From a virus, in IMG/VR virus record IMGVR_UViG_3300037847_001640, positions 10,270 to 31,953 of that record: 21,684 nt of DNA; one strand, written 5' to 3'. Below the pieces are notes generated by a model that had not been told where the DNA came from, ran no database searches, and saw only the letters and a program-made list of their open reading frames with translations. Below, piece after piece: positions 1-6,558 of this stretch. Position numbers and translations under genes: made by a program. Numbering within the stretch: position 1 is the first letter of the stretch; the number at the start of each line of letters is the position of its first letter.

Positions 1-2
1 CG

Positions 3-266
3 CATTCGTTCACAATGCACATTAGAACGATACATGATGAAAGAGCAGGAACGGATGCTAACTTTGGCAAAGACAGGCTAAAGGCTTTATACTTGATAGC
101 CCGTCATACGCTTGAGCGAGGTCGTAAAGGATATACCGCAAGTGATGGTTCTAAGTTTAATCAAGTGTTTGTGGGTTCAAGAAGCGAAAGTAACGATAGA
201 GCAAAGAGGTTATTTGGATATAAATTGACAGTAGAAACAAAACGATTCGCATTAACACTCCCTTAG
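3..266 (+). CDS. C-terminal part of a protein cut by the window edge; possible tail terminator/completion protein
   Basis: The frame is open from base 3 to a TAG at 264-266, with no stop before the first ATG at 15. The gene therefore probably begins outside the window, and the Met at 15 may be internal. The visible part is basic, with several Arg/Lys pairs, a helical stretch (KDRLKALYLIARHTLERGRK) and a beta-like C-terminus ending in FALTLP. I do not recognise the family from sequence. It lies immediately before the major tail protein, and in long-tailed viruses that slot usually holds a tail terminator or head-tail completion protein of about this size. That role is inferred only from position. 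Confidence 0.6.
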   Translation, partial: HSFTMHIRTIHDERAGTDANFGKDRLKALYLIARHTLERGRKGYTASDGSKFNQVFVGSRSESNDRAKRLFGYKLTVETKRFALTLP

Positions 267-295
267 TAAGTAAGTAAAAGGAAGGAGAGGAAAGC

Positions 296-1933
296 ATGGC
301 AACAAATACAGATATATTTTTAGGAAGCGGGGCAAGTATAACATTTATACCGGAAAATGATTTATTTTTAGGTGTAGGATTAAAGAGTGGTGGAGGAGCA
401 TTAGACGGTTCAGCCCAAAGTGTTATACAAGTAAATGCAACCTTTGATAGTGACTTTGAATTAGTTACTAATTTGTATAAAGGATGTCTTTTAGAAAGAT
501 ACAATACAAGTGATGCCTTACAATCCACTCATAGAATAACAGCGAATACTGCAAATACTGTAACAATAACTCCTTCTGCTTCAGCCGCTTCTACTGATTA
601 TTTTGTAATAAAAGCGTATGGCGCACCTGTTCCTGCTCCTGTTGATACAGCAAAGAGATTACTTTCCGACCAATGGTTAGGTATTCTTGAAAGTGCTACT
701 TTCCCAACAACTGAAGTTGAAATGAAACAACAAAATCTTTCTCTCGGTGGCTCAAGAAACTTTACTTATCAATACAAAGGCATTACTTCTTTTAGTGGTG
801 GTAACTTGGGTCTTGTGGCAAATCATGGTGCTTGGTTGTATTACTTTTTAGGAAAATGCACAACCTTGACTTGTAGCACAGATGCTTTAACTACTGCTTT
901 AACACTAGACGCACATAGACAAACTTTGGCTCATGGTTCAGCCGATAACGACAGTTTCCTAATTCGTTCTATGGATGCCGGAACAAGCGAAGTTGCCGCA
1001 GGTGATGATGCTGTTATTGCCGGTATTGTAGAAACAGGGCCAATATTTAGAAGAACAGTTGGTAATAAAATATGTCCTCCTATTACTCCTTTCGAGGCTA
1101 CTGATGCTCAATTAGATTTTTACCATAAATTAGATAGGCCAACAGGTTCTACCACATTAACAAAAGCAATCACATATACATTCGATGAACAAGATGGAGA
1201 TTTATTGCCGTCTTTTTCACTAGAACAAAACTTATCTAAATTAGACGGAACAAATTTATACAGAACTCATGTTGATACAAACGAAACTGATGAATCAAGA
1301 AACTTTGTTAAAATCGCTAGAGGTTGTAGAGTCAATACTTTAACCATGACCGCTAATGAAAATGAAGAAGTTAAGATGACTTTGGACTTATCAACTAGGA
1401 ATGTTCACAATCTTGAGCATGATGAAATATATGATGCTAGAAGAGGAGTTACTGATGAAACAGCATTCATTAATTACGAATCTAGCACTAATGCAGATGA
1501 AACAAGAGAACCTTTCTTCTTCTCCGATGGAACATTTAAACTACTAGGAAGCACTTTCTTGAAGATTAATTCATTAACTCTAACTATGAATAACAACCTA
1601 CAAGATAGAAGATTCTTAGGTGTTGGTTCAAAAGATGTTCAAGAATCCATACCTGCACAAAGAACATATGAAATATCTTTTACTGGTCATGTTACTGATA
1701 ATGCACTATACAAGGCTCTACTGAATGATTCGGAAGATACTTCTCAAACTATAGAGTTAATCTTTACTAAGTCTAATGGAGAAACAATTACATTAAAGTT
1801 TGAAGATTATTTCATTACAGCCAATAACTTCCCTATAGCAGAAGATAAAGGGCCAATTGTTGTAGAAGCGACAGTAATGCCAAGAAATCTAAATCTTTGC
1901 ACAGTTAAAACCCACTGGGTATTACAGGGGTGA
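296..1933 (+). CDS. Major tail (tube) protein, large version
   Basis: This 545-residue protein starts at ATG 296 behind a strong purine SD (GGAGAGG, 5 bases upstream). It is assigned as the protein that polymerises into the tail tube because it directly precedes the two-frame tail chaperone pair and the tape measure gene, the conserved order in siphovirus- and myovirus-like tail operons. The sequence is beta-rich with few Cys, as expected for a tube or virion protein. Residues about 35-110 resemble the beta module repeated in the downstream hub: a Thr/Val strand, a hydrophobic G-containing turn, then a strand VTITPSASA. At 545 residues it is well above typical tube proteins (roughly 150-350), so surface-exposed extra domains are likely. 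A sheath protein is the alternative, but there is no second tube-like gene next to it. The tail role is fairly secure; the exact one is inference. Confidence 0.72.
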   Translation: MATNTDIFLGSGASITFIPENDLFLGVGLKSGGGALDGSAQSVIQVNATFDSDFELVTNLYKGCLLERYNTSDALQSTHRITANTANTVTITPSASAASTDYFVIKAYGAPVPAPVDTAKRLLSDQWLGILESATFPTTEVEMKQQNLSLGGSRNFTYQYKGITSFSGGNLGLVANHGAWLYYFLGKCTTLTCSTDALTTALTLDAHRQTLAHGSADNDSFLIRSMDAGTSEVAAGDDAVIAGIVETGPIFRRTVGNKICPPITPFEATDAQLDFYHKLDRPTGSTTLTKAITYTFDEQDGDLLPSFSLEQNLSKLDGTNLYRTHVDTNETDESRNFVKIARGCRVNTLTMTANENEEVKMTLDLSTRNVHNLEHDEIYDARRGVTDETAFINYESSTNADETREPFFFSDGTFKLLGSTFLKINSLTLTMNNNLQDRRFLGVGSKDVQESIPAQRTYEISFTGHVTDNALYKALLNDSEDTSQTIELIFTKSNGETITLKFEDYFITANNFPIAEDKGPIVVEATVMPRNLNLCTVKTHWVLQG

Positions 1934-1934
1934 T
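1927..1934 (+). promoter_or_regulatory. SD site (GGGGTGAT) that sets the GTG start at 1938
   Basis: GGTGAT is followed by 3 bases and then GTG. The same GGTGAT-plus-3-bases spacing precedes the ATGs at 4703, 5416 and 17648, which supports GTG 1938 as a true start. The site overlaps the stop codon (1931-1933) of the major tail protein, so translation is probably coupled. Confidence 0.6.
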
Positions 1935-1937
1935 TAA

Positions 1938-2063
1938 GTGGTATCAAGAACAGATTTGATTAACTTGACGCAATTAGAGAAGGCTAAAAAGCCAAAGCGT
2001 CAAACAAAAAAGACAACTACGAAGGCTAAGGAGGAGAAGAAAGAAACTCCAAAGGCCGAGTAA
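1938..2063 (+). CDS. Small Lys-rich protein (41 aa), unknown function
   Basis: GTG at 1938 opens a 41-codon frame ending at TAA 2061-2063. The first 15 residues read as a possible helix (VSRTDLINLTQLEKA). The rest is almost only Lys, Thr, Glu, Ala and Pro (e.g. KKPKRQTKKTTTKAKEEKKE), so it is probably disordered and strongly basic. It fills the gap between the major tail protein and the chaperone genes, and its SD overlaps the previous stop. It does not resemble a family I know. A virion-associated or nucleic-acid-binding peptide is possible. It could also be a misread spacer, but the start signal and the clean codon phase argue that it is real. Confidence 0.55.
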   Translation: MVSRTDLINLTQLEKAKKPKRQTKKTTTKAKEEKKETPKAE

Positions 2064-2071
2064 TTATAAAT

Positions 2072-2113
2072 TCCACCAACACCGTTTGTTTGTTTGTTGG
2101 TTTTGAAGGTGGA
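2072..2113 (+). promoter_or_regulatory. Possible RNA hairpin switch over the chaperone SD
   Basis: ACCAACA (2075-2081) can pair with TGTTGGT (2095-2101), a 7-bp stem with a 13-base loop rich in TTTG repeats. TCCACC (2072-2077) is the exact complement of GGTGGA (2108-2113), which contains the SD of the ATG at 2118. The two pairings share 2075-2077 and so exclude each other. This could tune initiation of the chaperone gene. The stems are short and no function is shown. Confidence 0.3.
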
Positions 2114-2117
2114 TGAA

Positions 2118-2483
2118 ATGACTGAAAAGAAAGTAATAAGTGATAAGAGTGCTTTATTTGCACTACAAGAGCCTACGCTACATTATATTAAGGTAGCACC
2201 CGAAAGCGAAGAATATCTAAAAGTGTGGGTAAAAGAACCCACATGGTTAGAAACTGAAAAAGCGTTAAATTCTGTTATGAAGATTGACGCTAGAACACAG
2301 AATTTAGATATAGATTTGAATGCCATGTATCGTTATATGATGGATAATTTTATATCTAAAACTGAACCATCTCTCTCAAGTATTGATATGCTAAAACTAA
2401 GTCCTTATGTTGGCAATCAAATTAAAGAAATATTACCAAACCCTATGATGCTCATGCAGGAGGATGAAGAAAAAAAGGAATGA
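2118..2483 (+). CDS. Tail assembly chaperone, upstream frame (gpG-like)
   Basis: This 121-residue protein starts at ATG 2118, with SD GGTGG (2108-2112) 5 bases upstream. The frame is open upstream to TTG codons at 2094 and 2097, but these lack an SD. The protein is mixed alpha/beta with an acidic, Lys-ending tail (QEDEEKKE). It has no recognisable motif, which is usual: these proteins are conserved in position and architecture rather than sequence. It sits between the major tail protein and the tape measure, and its last codons carry a slippery A_AAA_AAG in the right phase to move into the next frame. By analogy with lambda G/GT it would coat the tape measure protein during tail assembly and be absent from the virion. 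Confidence 0.8.
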   Translation: MTEKKVISDKSALFALQEPTLHYIKVAPESEEYLKVWVKEPTWLETEKALNSVMKIDARTQNLDIDLNAMYRYMMDNFISKTEPSLSSIDMLKLSPYVGNQIKEILPNPMMLMQEDEEKKE

Positions 2484-2512
2484 TTAGGAAGGCATTGAAA
2501 GGTAAGCCTTCC
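2458..2512 (+). promoter_or_regulatory. -1 programmed ribosomal frameshift cassette (dnaX-like)
   Basis: Three elements stand in order. AGGAGG at 2458-2463 is an SD-like stimulator. The heptamer A_AAA_AAG at 2471-2477 has its codon boundaries exactly in the phase of the upstream frame (AAA 2472-2474, AAG 2475-2477). A perfect 7-bp hairpin follows: GGAAGGC (2487-2493) with GCCTTCC (2506-2512), a 12-base loop and a 9-base spacer from the heptamer. Slipping back one base puts the ribosome into the frame read by the ORF at 2480-2686, giving 120 + 69 = 189 residues. The same arrangement drives frameshifting in E. coli dnaX, and -1 frameshifting here is widespread in tailed-phage G/GT genes. Confidence 0.88.
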
Positions 2513-2686
2513 GATATTAAGACTATTAGTTTAATAATGGTATATACATTATCTTCCGCATTAAGCATAAGTCCCTTAGAGGTGTATAAAATGCCGGTTA
2601 GTTTAGTAAAAGATTTATTAACTGTTCATGGTGTAATTGAAACGATAAAGGGCGAAGAACTAGAAAAGGCAAAAAATAGACGGTGA
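2480..2686 (+). CDS. Tail assembly chaperone, downstream frame (T part of GT fusion)
   Basis: This frame encodes 68 residues if read from ATG 2480, which overlaps the upstream stop as ATGA. It is more likely translated mainly as the C-terminal 69 residues of a -1 frameshift fusion with the preceding gene (189 residues in total). Independent initiation looks poor: the nearest SD-like AGGAGG ends 16 bases before the ATG, too far for normal use but suited to stimulating the slip. The peptide is helical and basic at the end (KAKNRR), with a segment SISPLEVYKMPVSLVKDL typical of the short helical T domain that contacts the tape measure. It ends at TGA 2684-2686, which lies inside the SD of the tape measure gene. 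Confidence 0.75.
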   Translation: MIRKALKGKPSDIKTISLIMVYTLSSALSISPLEVYKMPVSLVKDLLTVHGVIETIKGEELEKAKNRR

Positions 2687-2691
2687 AATCA

Positions 2692-4698
2692 ATGAGCGAA
2701 CTCGACAAGACTGAAAGAGAAATCGAAAGTCTTGGAGATACATTGGCTAGTTTAGAAAAGGTTTCTTTTCGTTCCGGTATTGAATTCAAAGGTCTATTCA
2801 AAGAAATAACTAATGCCGCTAACTCAATAAATGGTGCAGGTAAAAAGTGGACTATTTTTAGCAGATTAGTTTCGGGAACTCCTTTATGGAAAGTCCAAAA
2901 CTATCTAAGAGGAGCATTGGGTGTTCTGTCCGAATTTGCTGAAGCCTCTAAGGAAAACACTAAGGCTAGAAATGAGCAAAATGATTCTATTGTTAAAAAT
3001 ATAAAACAATATGAAACTTTGAATGCCGCAATGAAAGACACTATGGTAGCGTATGAAAACTATCAAAGAGGTTTAGCAGAAGAAGCAGACATGAATATTT
3101 TGAAAGAACAAATACAAGATACTGCGGCATTTCAAATAGCACTCAAGGCAACAGGTGACGAAGCCTATGCTATGGCTAAAGCATACGATAGTGTTACAGA
3201 AAAACACAAAAAAATGCGAAAAGAAGAAGAAGAAGTCATAAAAATGGCAAAACAGGCTCATGCTTTTGATGAAGATAGATTGGTATTAGCAGAAAAACAG
3301 GCTAGAAAAAGAGCAGAAATGCTAGGCATGGATAAAAAACAAACTAAGCGTGAAGTAAAGTTTGCCGTCAAGGATGAAAAACAAAAGATGGCCAAAGAGC
3401 AAGAGGGTCTTGCTAAGGATAGTAAAAAAGAGGGCTTTGAAAATTTAAGAAAGAGTTTCTTTGACCCTAAACAATTCAAGGCTCTTGCTTTACCTGTTGC
3501 TCCTTTAGTTGGTATGTTTAAATTAGCAAAGAATAGAAAGAAATATCAACAGAAAATATTGAATTTTAACAACATGATGCAAAAGTCAATACTGCCTAAT
3601 TTACAAAGAATGATATTATTTGTTATATTTGGAGCAATAGCGTTCTTATTGTTTGTAAAAGCCGCATATGAAATATTCAAAGTATTAGAAGAAATGGGGA
3701 TGATAGCCGAAATAAAAGAATTCCTTATAGGATTATTTAGCGTGGTCATGGACATATTCAGTATAGCGTTTGCTTTTATTAGCGGGGACTATGAGAAAGC
3801 ATTTGAACTGATACCACCTATGCTGACCAAGATTAAAGACCTATTATTAGAAGGAGGGGCATTATTAGTTGCATTAGCATGGACTACATTAACAGAAGGT
3901 TTTGGTTTAATAATAGATTTCTTTGATGCCTTTGTTAATGATGCTAGTTTTAGAGAAGCAGTAATAGATTATGCTGTTCAAGCGGGGATGTTAGTAGCAG
4001 GAGTTTGGATGGCTAAGACTTTATTTGCTATGGCACTACAATTACTTGCTACTTACGCTCTACCAATAGCGGTGTTTGTTTTGGTTTCTGCTTTCTTAAT
4101 AGCATTGTATGGCAAATATAAAAAAGAAATAAACGACATGCTACTTAAAATAATTAGAGAACCTGTTGAGTTCGTTGCTAAACTATTAGATTACATTATG
4201 AGTGGTCAGTTCCTTACAGATATTCTTAACACAATAAAGAACTTTGCTAAAGACTTTGTTTTCAAGGTAAAGATATTCAAAGGAATAAGGAAAGCCTTTG
4301 GTAAAGTAAAAGACAGGCTTGCTGGTGGAGCGAAGAAGGTAGCGGGGGGCTATGATAAGTTAAGTGACGAGCAAAAGAAAAAGGTAGATGAGATTAATAA
4401 AAGGCAAAAAGCCTTACTTACAGGAAACATAAAGGGTATGTTCGCAAATGGAGGTATAGTTTCTGCCTCCGGTCTACAATTGGTTGGAGAAAAGGGGCCG
4501 GAATTAGTTAGGCTACCTGCGGGAAGTAGAGTTCATAGTAATGCTGAATCAGCAAGAATGGGAGATACTAACATCAACATTACTATAAACGCCAAAGATA
4601 CTTCCGATGCCGAATTGAGAAGAATAGCAGACCAAGTTGGTAGAATGATAACAAATAAAATCAATAGGAGTTCTTCTTCTAGTGGATTTGTGAGGTGA
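2692..4698 (+). CDS. Tape measure protein
   Basis: The start is ATG 2692, 5 bases after SD GGTGA (2682-2686), giving 668 residues. A GTG at 2683 in the same frame lies within the SD and is rejected. The protein sets tail length and later leaves with the DNA. The first ~270 residues are charged and heptad-like, consistent with coiled coil. Residues ~303-330 and ~440-475 are strongly hydrophobic (e.g. MILFVIFGAIAFLLFVKAAY) and likely membrane-spanning on ejection. Near the C-terminus (~587-617) is the widespread tape-measure signature NGGIV...LVGEKGPELVRLPAGSRV, followed by a Ser-rich end. At roughly 0.15 nm per residue the tail would be about 100 nm. No lysozyme or peptidase domain is visible. 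Confidence 0.93.
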   Translation: MSELDKTEREIESLGDTLASLEKVSFRSGIEFKGLFKEITNAANSINGAGKKWTIFSRLVSGTPLWKVQNYLRGALGVLSEFAEASKENTKARNEQNDSIVKNIKQYETLNAAMKDTMVAYENYQRGLAEEADMNILKEQIQDTAAFQIALKATGDEAYAMAKAYDSVTEKHKKMRKEEEEVIKMAKQAHAFDEDRLVLAEKQARKRAEMLGMDKKQTKREVKFAVKDEKQKMAKEQEGLAKDSKKEGFENLRKSFFDPKQFKALALPVAPLVGMFKLAKNRKKYQQKILNFNNMMQKSILPNLQRMILFVIFGAIAFLLFVKAAYEIFKVLEEMGMIAEIKEFLIGLFSVVMDIFSIAFAFISGDYEKAFELIPPMLTKIKDLLLEGGALLVALAWTTLTEGFGLIIDFFDAFVNDASFREAVIDYAVQAGMLVAGVWMAKTLFAMALQLLATYALPIAVFVLVSAFLIALYGKYKKEINDMLLKIIREPVEFVAKLLDYIMSGQFLTDILNTIKNFAKDFVFKVKIFKGIRKAFGKVKDRLAGGAKKVAGGYDKLSDEQKKKVDEINKRQKALLTGNIKGMFANGGIVSASGLQLVGEKGPELVRLPAGSRVHSNAESARMGDTNINITINAKDTSDAELRRIADQVGRMITNKINRSSSSSGFVR

Positions 4699-4702
4699 TA
4701 AA

Positions 4703-5407
4703 ATGACTACAGTATATTTGAAAATACAGAACCATAAAGCCGGTGATGGGCTAACTACAAATGTAATACCTCTAAAAGTAAATAGCGTAGGCATCAGCGT
4801 TAGTAAATCAATACCTGCCTTCCCCATTCCTTTATCCGGTGTTGCTACTGGTGAATCTATAACAGCCGCATTGGATTTGGGTATGGCAACTAAAAATATT
4901 TCATTGCAGGGCATAATAATGGATGAAACTATTACTAAAATCGTCAATAAAACATCTACTCTTAGAAGATTCACAGCACACGAAATAGCACAAATGATTG
5001 CTTCCGGTGTTGATTCTACAGGGTTTGCTAAGAATCAAGCGGTGAATGAACTTGTGGTTTTGATACCGTCTTTTGTTGCTAGTGATTATAATTATAGAGG
5101 AACATGCAGTATAAGTGACCATAAGAATAAAACAGACTGTGAAGCCGCAGGAGGAACATGGACACAAACTGTTTTTGATGATAGCACTAGAGATGTAGGG
5201 CAAAATGTTCCATTTAACTTTGCATCGAGAGGAGACAATAATGATTTAGATAATATAGGAGTTCCTGCTAAAATATCTTCTTTCCCCGACTTTGAAACAG
5301 ATACAGGCATGACAGGATTCATTAGAAATTTCGGGTGTGACATTAGCGGGGAAGCATTTGAATTGTCATTTAATTTAGAGTTTGAAACAGCCATAATAGT
5401 TCCATAG
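4703..5407 (+). CDS. Tail protein after the tape measure, distal-tail-like
   Basis: This 234-residue protein begins at ATG 4703, 3 bases after SD GAGGTGAT, which overlaps the tape measure stop. Strand-rich N- and C-terminal parts (MTTVYLKIQNHKA... and FELSFNLEFETAIIVP) flank a central helix (TAHEIAQMIASG). Immediately after the tape measure, this slot normally holds the distal tail protein that joins tube and hub, and the size fits. Residues 135-154 form a small insert, CSISDHKNKTDC followed by EAAGGTW, with two Cys (135, 146) that could form a disulphide or bind a metal. I cannot assign the family from sequence alone; tail completion or a LysM-less baseplate protein are alternatives. Confidence 0.65.
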   Translation: MTTVYLKIQNHKAGDGLTTNVIPLKVNSVGISVSKSIPAFPIPLSGVATGESITAALDLGMATKNISLQGIIMDETITKIVNKTSTLRRFTAHEIAQMIASGVDSTGFAKNQAVNELVVLIPSFVASDYNYRGTCSISDHKNKTDCEAAGGTWTQTVFDDSTRDVGQNVPFNFASRGDNNDLDNIGVPAKISSFPDFETDTGMTGFIRNFGCDISGEAFELSFNLEFETAIIVP

Positions 5408-5415
5408 GTGATAAT

Positions 5416-6558
5416 ATGTATGATGTGCTTATTGGAAAACAGCGAGGGTTAATCTTCCCCGTTATGTGTAATGGTCATGTTAGAATAGATTATAGCGATA
5501 ACACCAACTCATCAACTGACAATATAAATTATGGATTATTTTCCCACGCAGGAAGTTTTACTTTTGAAGCCATAGTTACCCCGTATGATATAAACGGAGC
5601 AGGTCAATGGTCTACATCGGCAAATTCGATAGGAGTAGAGACAACAACAGAAACACAAAAAGTAATGCCTTCTGTAACTAAAACTCAAAGCGGTGCTAAT
5701 GGTAATGATGATTTTAGAAGTGAACGCTATCTAAATGTTACAGATAGATTAACACATGAAATGATGCTTTTTTCTAACTCTAAATTTTCTATATCTTTAG
5801 TAAACTCAACTACACATAATCAAAACCAACCCGCAGAATATAAAATAAAAGCGGTGTTAGATTCACAAGCAACTATTACAGATTTACCCGTAATAAAAGC
5901 CACTTCCGGTTTTGGTTGGTCTTACCCTACAACTCCTGCAAATCCTTCTTTAACTCCATTAGTCATTGATGGGTTTGATGCTGATGGAAGAATAACACAT
6001 TCTTTTGCAGGAACTACAGATGCTTCTAGTAGTGGAGTTACAATAAACATAGATGACACTACTAAGTTCCATGTTAATCAAGAAGTATTCTTGAAAGACG
6101 GTTTTAATTATACTTCTTTAGGAACTATTGCTTCAATAAACACAGGTGTTAGTTTTGATTTAGCAAACGCACCTGCTAACACAATATCCACATCAACAAA
6201 GATATATGTTCACTCTTACAAAGATGCTTGCTACATAAACAACCAATTCCACATAGCATGCTCATACAATGATATATCTAAAGAGGTTAGATTATTTTTA
6301 AATGGTATTCTAGTAAAAGTAAATACTCTAACTATTAATGATTTTATTATGCCACAAGAAGACTCATTTATTGGTAATCACCACAATCCAAGTTTCTCTA
6401 CTGGCAAAGGTAGCACCACTCATAACAAACAGTTTATGGGAGAAATGCATGAAATGTCTATGGTAAATACGGTTAAGAAAAAGTTTCTAATAAATAATTT
6501 ACTTCCTAATTTAAACGACACATTGTTCTACTTTAGATTTGAGGAGGTAGATGAATGA
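5416..6558 (+). CDS. LamG/concanavalin-like tail protein with an inserted beta module
   Basis: This 380-residue protein starts at ATG 5416, 3 bases after GGTGAT. Residues ~43-58 (HAGSFTFEAIVTPYDI) look like the first strands of a laminin-G/concanavalin jelly roll. Residues ~275-350 look like its second half: FHIACSYNDISKEVRLFLNG, then a strand FIGNH and FMGEMHEMSMVN. These halves match the usual LamG pattern 'sftieawv ... WHHVAvtYd...l.lYlNG.l...iG.....f.G.idEvriyn'. Between them, residues ~190-266 contain a separate beta module like those in the next gene (VTINIDDTTKFHVNQEVFL). A glycan- or surface-binding role at the tail tip is inferred. The end overlaps the next gene as ATGA (6555-6558). 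Confidence 0.65.
   Translation: MYDVLIGKQRGLIFPVMCNGHVRIDYSDNTNSSTDNINYGLFSHAGSFTFEAIVTPYDINGAGQWSTSANSIGVETTTETQKVMPSVTKTQSGANGNDDFRSERYLNVTDRLTHEMMLFSNSKFSISLVNSTTHNQNQPAEYKIKAVLDSQATITDLPVIKATSGFGWSYPTTPANPSLTPLVIDGFDADGRITHSFAGTTDASSSGVTINIDDTTKFHVNQEVFLKDGFNYTSLGTIASINTGVSFDLANAPANTISTSTKIYVHSYKDACYINNQFHIACSYNDISKEVRLFLNGILVKVNTLTINDFIMPQEDSFIGNHHNPSFSTGKGSTTHNKQFMGEMHEMSMVNTVKKKFLINNLLPNLNDTLFYFRFEEVDE

Noticed and set aside
2094-2117. TTG codons at 2094 and 2097 as the chaperone start
   Set aside because: They lie within the proposed hairpin, have no SD, and the ATG at 2118 has a well-placed GGTGG.
4549-4974. 141-residue minus-strand frame across the tape measure and next gene
   Set aside because: It opposes two well-supported genes and has no recognisable domain.
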